NCBI GenBank assembly: GCA_934271725.1
Contig: CAKQSC010000033.1
Coordinates: forward strand, 1-10,680
Direction of reading: 5' to 3'
DNA length: 10,680 nucleotides
Source: an uncultured Clostridia bacterium
GTDB taxonomy: Bacteria > Bacillota > Clostridia > Christensenellales > Borkfalkiaceae
Of the stretch, positions 6,844 to 10,680 are shown piece after piece. The position numbers and the translations under genes were made by a program. Position 1 is the stretch's first letter. The number at the start of each line of letters is the position of its first letter. The notes below the pieces were generated by a model that saw only the letters and a list, made by a program, of their open reading frames with translations, was not told the origin of the DNA and searched no databases.

Positions 6844-6909
6844 TTATTTACAACTCTTTGTACCGCTTCTCTTACCGCAACCCGTGGTTTTTTTAGAAGT
6901 TCTTTTCAT
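6844..6909 (-). CDS. Very small basic Cys-containing peptide (21 aa), function unknown
   Basis: On the minus strand AAGGAGG lies 8 bases before an ATG at 6909. The frame runs 21 codons to TAA at 6846-6844, just before the terminator. The product starts MKRTSKKTTGCG and ends SGTKSCK: seven Lys, two Arg, two Cys, several Thr, Ser and Gly, and no hydrophobic segment. It is therefore soluble and very basic, perhaps nucleic-acid- or metal-binding; this is a guess. It starts 31 bp after the rubrerythrin stop with no terminator between, so the two are probably co-transcribed. The near-perfect ribosome binding site is the strongest reason to believe it is translated. I do not recognise a family. It could instead be a chance ORF in a 3' UTR. 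Confidence 0.6.
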   Translation of the reverse strand: MKRTSKKTTGCGKRSGTKSCK

Positions 6910-6940
6910 TGCGTTTTCCTCCTTGGGTGAAAAAACAAAA

Positions 6941-7519
6941 TCATTTTCCGAAATAAAGTTTCACAAATCCCCTGTCGCTTTCGCACACGGGGCATTTTTT
7001 CCACGCTTCTTTTAAAGTACAAGAGTAACCGCAGTTTGCGCAAACGTAGGTTTTTTCCTCTTCGCTTTTAAACAAAGCGTCGTTTTTGTAACTTTTAAGC
7101 ATTTCGGCAAAGATTTCGCTATGGTGCAATTCGATTTCGCGTATCATACGAAACTTGTCCGCAACGTCGGCATAACCTTCTTTTTCGGCGTCTTTAAAAG
7201 CCTGCTCGTAAAAAACGGCTTCTTGTTTTTCGCCTTCTGTCGCCGACTTTAAAGATTTTTCGATAGTCGTCGCGACGAACGGAAAATCGCCTGTAATATT
7301 TATATTGTTTACGTCGCCGGCTTTCGAGTTTAAAAGTTTCATCTCTTCTTTTGCGTGCCATACTTCGTTTTTTGCGATTTCCTTAACCGCGTCGGAAAGC
7401 GTTTTAAGGTTTTCCTTTAAGGCAAGGTCGGCAATCATCTGATACCTCAATCCCGCCATGCACTCGGCGGTGAAAGAGAGCGCAAGATTTTTATAAGTTT
7501 TACTTTTTTTAAAATCCAT
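6941..7519 (-). CDS. rbr: Rubrerythrin (di-iron peroxidase with C-terminal rubredoxin domain)
   Basis: Rubrerythrins reduce hydrogen peroxide in the cytoplasm of anaerobes with electrons passed through a rubredoxin centre. The 192-residue protein has a four-helix ferritin-like domain (about 1-145) with di-iron ligand motifs: FTAECMAGLRYQ near residue 17, EVWHAKEE near 51, GEKQEAVFYEQAF near 95 and IREIELHHSEIFAEML near 122. A rubredoxin-like domain follows, with CANCGYSC and CPVCESDRG near its ends (about 159-187). I use the ATG at 7519, preceded by AGGAG about 9 bases upstream. An upstream in-frame ATG at 7603 adds 28 residues unlike the family. It is divergent from spoIVFA and followed by the 21-residue ORF. 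No clear promoter was found, though a 5-bp inverted repeat (CCGAA/TTCGG) lies at 7557-7571. Confidence 0.93.
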   Translation of the reverse strand: MDFKKSKTYKNLALSFTAECMAGLRYQMIADLALKENLKTLSDAVKEIAKNEVWHAKEEMKLLNSKAGDVNNINITGDFPFVATTIEKSLKSATEGEKQEAVFYEQAFKDAEKEGYADVADKFRMIREIELHHSEIFAEMLKSYKNDALFKSEEEKTYVCANCGYSCTLKEAWKKCPVCESDRGFVKLYFGK

Positions 7520-7579
7520 TTTTTTTTCTCCTTCCGAGTTTATTATGTTCGGGTTGCCGAAAATTATTCGGAAAAGGGG

Positions 7580-7608
7580 TAATATTTTTACTTTTTTCCT
7601 CATAGCAT
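7580..7608 (+). promoter_or_regulatory. Candidate sigma-E (sporulation) promoter of spoIVFA-spoIVFB
   Basis: TAATATT (7580-7586) fits the Bacillus sigma-E -35 consensus KMATATT completely. After exactly 14 bp comes CATAGCAT (7601-7608), which agrees at six of eight positions with CATACAMT. Predicted start is near 7614, with AAGGAGA (7624-7630) and the ATG at 7637 following. spoIVFAB is sigma-E-controlled in Bacillus subtilis, so position and sequence agree. The consensus is taken from memory and the region is AT-rich, which limits confidence. Confidence 0.5.
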
Positions 7609-7636
7609 ATTACAAAAACGGACAAGGAGATAAAAA

Positions 7637-8545
7637 ATGGCAGATAACTACGAATACGCCGAAATGCTCGAAATACCCGTGCGGACGTGCACCGTTACCA
7701 AAAAGAGTAAAGCGAAAACGGCGGGCAGACGCAAAACTAAAAACGCGACGATTAAAGAAAAAGTCGTGGACAAGGTAAATGAAACGCTTTCGGAAGAAAA
7801 CGGGGCTGAAATCGCTCAACCCGTAGCGACCGAAACGCCCGTTACCGAACGGTCCGTTACCGAACGGTCCGTTACGGCAACCGACGCTGTCGGCGAAAAT
7901 TCCGCCGTCGAACAAGAAAAAACGGAAATCGCCGTAAACGAAACGGAAATTGCCGAAACGGAAAACAAGGGGGAGGACGCACGACCTAAAAGTGCCGACG
8001 ATTTTGAAAAAACGGTAACCGTAACGCATAAGAAAAAGAGAAGAATAACGCTTGTGGGAATAGAAACGGTCGCGATAGTCGCGCTCGTGTTGTTTATCGT
8101 AATGACTAATCTCGTTATGGCTAACAGCGGTATAAACACGCTTTTGAAAATGATGAACGGCACATACGTGTCCGCGCCTGCGGAAAACGACTCCGTTTAC
8201 AGCGTTTTCAAAGCGGTAACGCCGGTCAGTAGCGATAAAATGAGCGTTAAAGACGGTGTGATAACGGTAAATAAGTCGGGCAGTATTTATTCCCCGTGCG
8301 ACGGTACGGTTACCGCGATAGAAAAAACGGACGGTAAGTTAAGCGTGGAAATAACTCACAGCAAAAACTTTAAAACGGTTATAAACGGTATGGATTACGT
8401 TTACGGGAACGTGGGCGATAAGGTTTATTCCAACTTTCCCGTCGGGTATCTCGATAAAAACACGGTAACGGTAAGTCTTTACGATAAGGGAGCGTTGATT
8501 ACGGGGTATACCGTTTCGGGTAACAACATAGTCTGGGCGGTCTGA
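7637..8545 (+). CDS. spoIVFA: SpoIVFA-like membrane protein with degenerate LytM/M23 domain
   Basis: In Bacillus SpoIVFA holds the protease SpoIVFB in place and inactive in the outer forespore membrane. Here 302 residues divide into three parts. A 136-residue Lys/Glu/Thr-rich, probably disordered N-terminus ends in HKKKRR. A single membrane helix covers about 138-161. A C-terminal LytM/M23-like domain covers about 205-300 (GSIYSPCDGTVTAIEKTDGK, then VEITHSKNF, NGMDYVYGNVGDKV and PVGYLD). The zinc-ligand set of active M23 peptidases is not complete, so it is probably non-enzymatic. AAGGAGA 6 bases before the ATG sets the start. The M50 protease gene follows after 9 bp, which is the main support for the name; sequence identity to SpoIVFA itself is low. 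It is longer than the Bacillus protein (264 aa), and a 15-bp tandem repeat lies in the N-terminal region. Confidence 0.75.
   Translation: MADNYEYAEMLEIPVRTCTVTKKSKAKTAGRRKTKNATIKEKVVDKVNETLSEENGAEIAQPVATETPVTERSVTERSVTATDAVGENSAVEQEKTEIAVNETEIAETENKGEDARPKSADDFEKTVTVTHKKKRRITLVGIETVAIVALVLFIVMTNLVMANSGINTLLKMMNGTYVSAPAENDSVYSVFKAVTPVSSDKMSVKDGVITVNKSGSIYSPCDGTVTAIEKTDGKLSVEITHSKNFKTVINGMDYVYGNVGDKVYSNFPVGYLDKNTVTVSLYDKGALITGYTVSGNNIVWAV
7841..7870 (+). repeat. Perfect 15-bp tandem repeat inside spoIVFA
   Basis: Two exact copies of GTTACCGAACGGTCC lie head to tail (7841-7855, 7856-7870), followed by five more matching bases (to 7875). They encode VTERS-VTERS-VT in the disordered N-terminus. 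The unit is a multiple of three, so copy-number change would keep the frame. Confidence 0.95.
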
Positions 8546-8554
8546 ACTTAAAAA

Positions 8555-9385
8555 GTGAAAATCAAAGTAAAAATACATTACCTGTTTTACGTAGTGGCGT
8601 TCGCTTATCTTTGCGTAGGAAAGTTCTATACCTTTATCATATACGTTTTAAGCGATATTCTTCACGAGGTCGGACACGCCGTAGTCGCCTGTAAATACGG
8701 GGTAAGACTTAACGAAATACTTTTAATGCCTTACGGGGCGGTTGCAAGCGGTAATACGGATAATTTAAACACGAAACGAAGCGTTGCCGTAAGTCTTTCG
8801 GGACCTTTCGCAAACGCGCTGTTATGCTTGTTTTTTATTACGTTATGGTGGCTGTTCCCCGAAAGTTACGCTTTTACGGACGAAATTGTGTGGGCGAATT
8901 TCGGGCTGTTTTCGTTAAATCTGTTACCCGTATACGGGCTTGACGGCGGAAGAGTGGCGGAACGCCTTATGTGCCTTAAACTCAAAGAAACCGTCGCAAA
9001 CAGGATTTTAAAAGCCTTTGCGGTACTTCTCGGCGGTGCTTTCGTCGCGCTGTTCGCCTATTCCGTAAAAAGCGGGATAAACTTTTCTTTCCTGCTTTTC
9101 GGGGTGTATCTGTTGCTTTCGCCTTTTACGAAAAACGACGGGTATAAATACGTAAAAATAAGCGAGTTTTTGTCCTTAAATCTTCCGAAAGGAGCGAAAG
9201 TAAACGGCATAGCGATAAACGAAAACGCCGTTATGTCAGACTTGCTTAATTGCCTCGACGTAAACGCTTATAACGTCGTATACGTGTATTCCGATATGAA
9301 ACTTACGGGCGTTCTCGATCAGGCTGAAATAATTAAAAAGTGCAAAGAAAATCCCATAACCGCTACCGTAAAAGATATGATTTAA
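8555..9385 (+). CDS. spoIVFB: SpoIVFB-like M50 intramembrane site-2 metalloprotease
   Basis: SpoIVFB cuts pro-sigma-K inside the membrane during sporulation. The 276-residue product has the zinc motif HEVGH (37-41, catalytic E38) in the second hydrophobic segment, LMPYGAVASG (57-66) as in the family, and NLLPVYGLDGGRV (122-134) supplying the third ligand D130. Further hydrophobic segments lie near 80-103, 153-170 and 176-191. A CBS-like domain occupies about 195-276, as in SpoIVFB (288 aa in Bacillus). It begins with GTG at 8555, 9 bp after the spoIVFA stop. No clear Shine-Dalgarno is seen, so it may depend on translational coupling. No sigma-K gene is in the window, so the substrate is inferred from the family. 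A non-sporulation M50 protease is the alternative. Confidence 0.85.
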   Translation: MKIKVKIHYLFYVVAFAYLCVGKFYTFIIYVLSDILHEVGHAVVACKYGVRLNEILLMPYGAVASGNTDNLNTKRSVAVSLSGPFANALLCLFFITLWWLFPESYAFTDEIVWANFGLFSLNLLPVYGLDGGRVAERLMCLKLKETVANRILKAFAVLLGGAFVALFAYSVKSGINFSFLLFGVYLLLSPFTKNDGYKYVKISEFLSLNLPKGAKVNGIAINENAVMSDLLNCLDVNAYNVVYVYSDMKLTGVLDQAEIIKKCKENPITATVKDMI

Positions 9386-9410
9386 CCCCGCGAACTTTTT
9401 TGCGGGGTTT
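9384..9410 (+). terminator. Stem-loop at the spoIVFB stop codon, weak terminator
   Basis: AACCCCGC (9384-9391) pairs perfectly with GCGGGGTT (9402-9409), and three more inner pairs are possible. The stem takes in the last two bases of the spoIVFB stop. Only three T follow, so termination may be partial, allowing some read-through into glmM. Confidence 0.45.
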
Positions 9411-9414
9411 AACA

Positions 9415-9420
9415 TATAAT
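9415..9420 (+). promoter_or_regulatory. Possible -10 element for glmM
   Basis: A perfect TATAAT lies 19 bp before the glmM ATG, just after the stem-loop, with a predicted start near 9427. No recognisable -35 is found at 16-18 bp, and the leader would only just hold the ribosome binding site. It could be chance in AT-rich DNA. Confidence 0.35.
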
Positions 9421-9438
9421 CGAATATTCGGAGGTGCT

Positions 9439-10680
9439 ATGGGTATATATTTCGGAACGGACGGCATAAGGGGAATCGCCCTTAAAGAACTCGATCCGCA
9501 TCTTGCTTTCAAGTGCGGAAACTCGCTTGCGAGAACGGGCAAGAACGTTCTTGTCGGCAAAGACACCCGAATATCGGGCGACTGCATAAAATATTCGTTT
9601 ATATCGGGCTACCTTTCGGGCGGAGGAAACGCGGGCGATTTGGGAGTCGCTACTACGCCTTGCGTCGCTTATCTCACAAAAAGGCTCGGGTACGATTACG
9701 GAGTGGTGATAAGCGCGTCGCATAATCCCGCGGAGTATAACGGAATAAAAATATTCGACCGAAACGGCGTTAAGATAGACGACGCTACGGAAGAGAAAAT
9801 AGAGAGTTATTTCACCGAAACGCTGTATGCTAGCCCTCTCGGCGCGGGCAAATATTTCGACAGGAGCGACCTTATAAGTCTTTACACGGACTTCGTAGTG
9901 TGCGGTTCGGAAAGACTTAACGGACTTAAAATAGGACTCGATACGGCTAACGGCTCGGCTTATTCGGTTGCCAAAAGCGTGTTTAAACGGCTCGGCGCGA
10001 AAGTTTTTACGACGGCGGATAATCCCAACGGCGTAAACATAAACGACGGGTGCGGCGCCACGCATATCGGCAATTTGTGCGATTTCGTGCTGAAAAACAA
10101 ACTCGATATGGGTTTTTCGTTTGACGGCGACGCGGACAGAGTTATGGCGGTAGACGGGCACGGCAGGGTTATCGACGGAGACCTTATGCTTTACGCTCTT
10201 GCCGAATCTTATATAAACGACGAGAACGCGGAAATAAAAAAAGTCGTCGGAACGCCTTATACTAATCTCGGCATACAGGAAGCGTTGAAAAGGCTCGGCA
10301 TAGAGTTCATAAGCGGGGACGTGGGCGATAAATACGTGGCGTCGCTTATGAAAAAGCACGGCGCGATTATCGGCGGTGAACAGTCGGGGCATATAATTCT
10401 TGCCGACAGACACACCACGGGGGACGGGATTTTCGTCGCGATAAAACTTTGCAACGTATATCTTAAACGAAACGGTTTCGACAAACTTTTCGATATAGAC
10501 AGGTACGAACAGGCAACGAGGAACGTTATCGTGTCGGACAAAGTAAGGGTACTCGGCAGTCAACTTCTTACGGATAAAATAGAATACGAAAGGGCAAGGC
10601 TCGGCAGAACGGGAAGAGTTATGGTAAGGGCTTCCGGCACGGAATCTCTTATAAGAATATTCGTAGAATGTCAGACGAAA
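9439..10680 (+). CDS. glmM: Phosphoglucosamine mutase GlmM (3' end outside window)
   Basis: GlmM converts glucosamine-6-phosphate to glucosamine-1-phosphate, the step leading to UDP-GlcNAc for peptidoglycan. The frame runs 414 codons to the edge without a stop; the family is about 445-450, so roughly 30-40 residues are missing. All four functional sites are visible: FGTDGIRG (5-12), the phosphoserine loop ISASHNP with Ser94 (91-97), the Mg-binding loop DGDADR (229-234), and sugar/phosphate-binding GGEQSGH (312-318) with RASGTESLIR (397-406). GTPYTNLG (271-278) replaces the more usual TVMSNLG-type segment. The ATG at 9439 has GGAGG four bases before it. The N-terminus is several residues shorter than in E. 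coli, putting the active Ser at 94 instead of 102. It follows spoIVFB by 53 bp across a weak stem-loop and probably has its own promoter. Confidence 0.96.
   Translation, partial: MGIYFGTDGIRGIALKELDPHLAFKCGNSLARTGKNVLVGKDTRISGDCIKYSFISGYLSGGGNAGDLGVATTPCVAYLTKRLGYDYGVVISASHNPAEYNGIKIFDRNGVKIDDATEEKIESYFTETLYASPLGAGKYFDRSDLISLYTDFVVCGSERLNGLKIGLDTANGSAYSVAKSVFKRLGAKVFTTADNPNGVNINDGCGATHIGNLCDFVLKNKLDMGFSFDGDADRVMAVDGHGRVIDGDLMLYALAESYINDENAEIKKVVGTPYTNLGIQEALKRLGIEFISGDVGDKYVASLMKKHGAIIGGEQSGHIILADRHTTGDGIFVAIKLCNVYLKRNGFDKLFDIDRYEQATRNVIVSDKVRVLGSQLLTDKIEYERARLGRTGRVMVRASGTESLIRIFVECQTK

Noticed and set aside
6845..6853. TTATTTACA as a possible DnaA box
   Set aside because: It has two mismatches to TTATCCACA, stands alone, and falls at the end of the small ORF in AT-rich DNA.
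7520..7603. 28-residue N-terminal extension of rubrerythrin
   Set aside because: AGGAG directly precedes the Met at 7519, and the family domain starts there.
7610..8029. A minus-strand frame rich in GNGPFGNG-like repeats
   Set aside because: It is the complement of the tandem repeat and repetitive codons of spoIVFA and has no plausible ribosome binding site.
9409..10563. A 384-codon minus-strand frame
   Set aside because: It is the shadow of glmM, whose plus-strand frame has every family motif and is open to the window edge.
1..10680. Mobile element, CRISPR array, phage or defence system
   Set aside because: No transposase or integrase motifs, terminal repeats, spaced repeats or defence-type domains were seen; all large frames are assigned to known chromosomal families.

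Overview
The window looks like a chromosomal, origin-proximal segment from an endospore-forming lineage of Bacillota (Clostridia-like). The evidence is a dnaA/recF pair, a class A RNase P RNA, a tRNA-Gln, a rubrerythrin typical of anaerobes, a SpoIVFA/SpoIVFB-like pair, purine-rich coding strands and AT-rich control regions. Genus cannot be named from the sequence alone. No phage, transposase, CRISPR array or defence gene was found. It is mainly housekeeping DNA in an unusual order.

Left part (1-1961). The last 62 codons of a coiled-coil protein (+) end at 189. A strong bidirectional terminator (254-290) separates it from a converging two-gene operon on the minus strand: a LacA/Maa-type sugar O-acetyltransferase (1173-1796) followed by a SASA-type O-acetylesterase (331-1161). 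Upstream of that operon lies tRNA-Gln(CUG) with its own terminator.

Centre (1962-6840). Reading leftwards on the minus strand are dnaA, mnmG and rnpB, then the tRNA. dnaA and mnmG overlap by four bases (ATGA). The rnpB promoter has its -35 box on the mnmG stop codon. recF is divergent from dnaA across a 143-bp, very AT-rich gap. The gap carries a promoter for each gene, facing each other, with a 7-bp inverted repeat between the predicted starts. dnaN, normally between dnaA and recF, is absent. The polarity switch makes this gap a reasonable origin candidate, but I see no consensus DnaA boxes in it. recF ends at a strong terminator.

Right part (6841-10680). A rubrerythrin on the minus strand is followed by an unlisted 21-residue, Lys/Cys-rich small ORF with a near-perfect ribosome binding site. 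Divergent from it is a spoIVFA-spoIVFB-like operon with a sigma-E-like promoter. Next comes glmM (phosphoglucosamine mutase, cell-wall precursor supply), which runs off the right edge after 414 codons.

Themes: replication initiation and repair (dnaA, recF), tRNA maturation and modification (rnpB, trnQ, mnmG), sporulation proteolysis (spoIVFA/B), oxidative-stress defence (rubrerythrin), and sugar or cell-wall metabolism (glmM, acetyltransferase, esterase). The points most worth checking are the 21-residue ORF, the rearranged dnaA-mnmG // recF locus with its overlapping promoters, and the rnpB-tRNA tandem.
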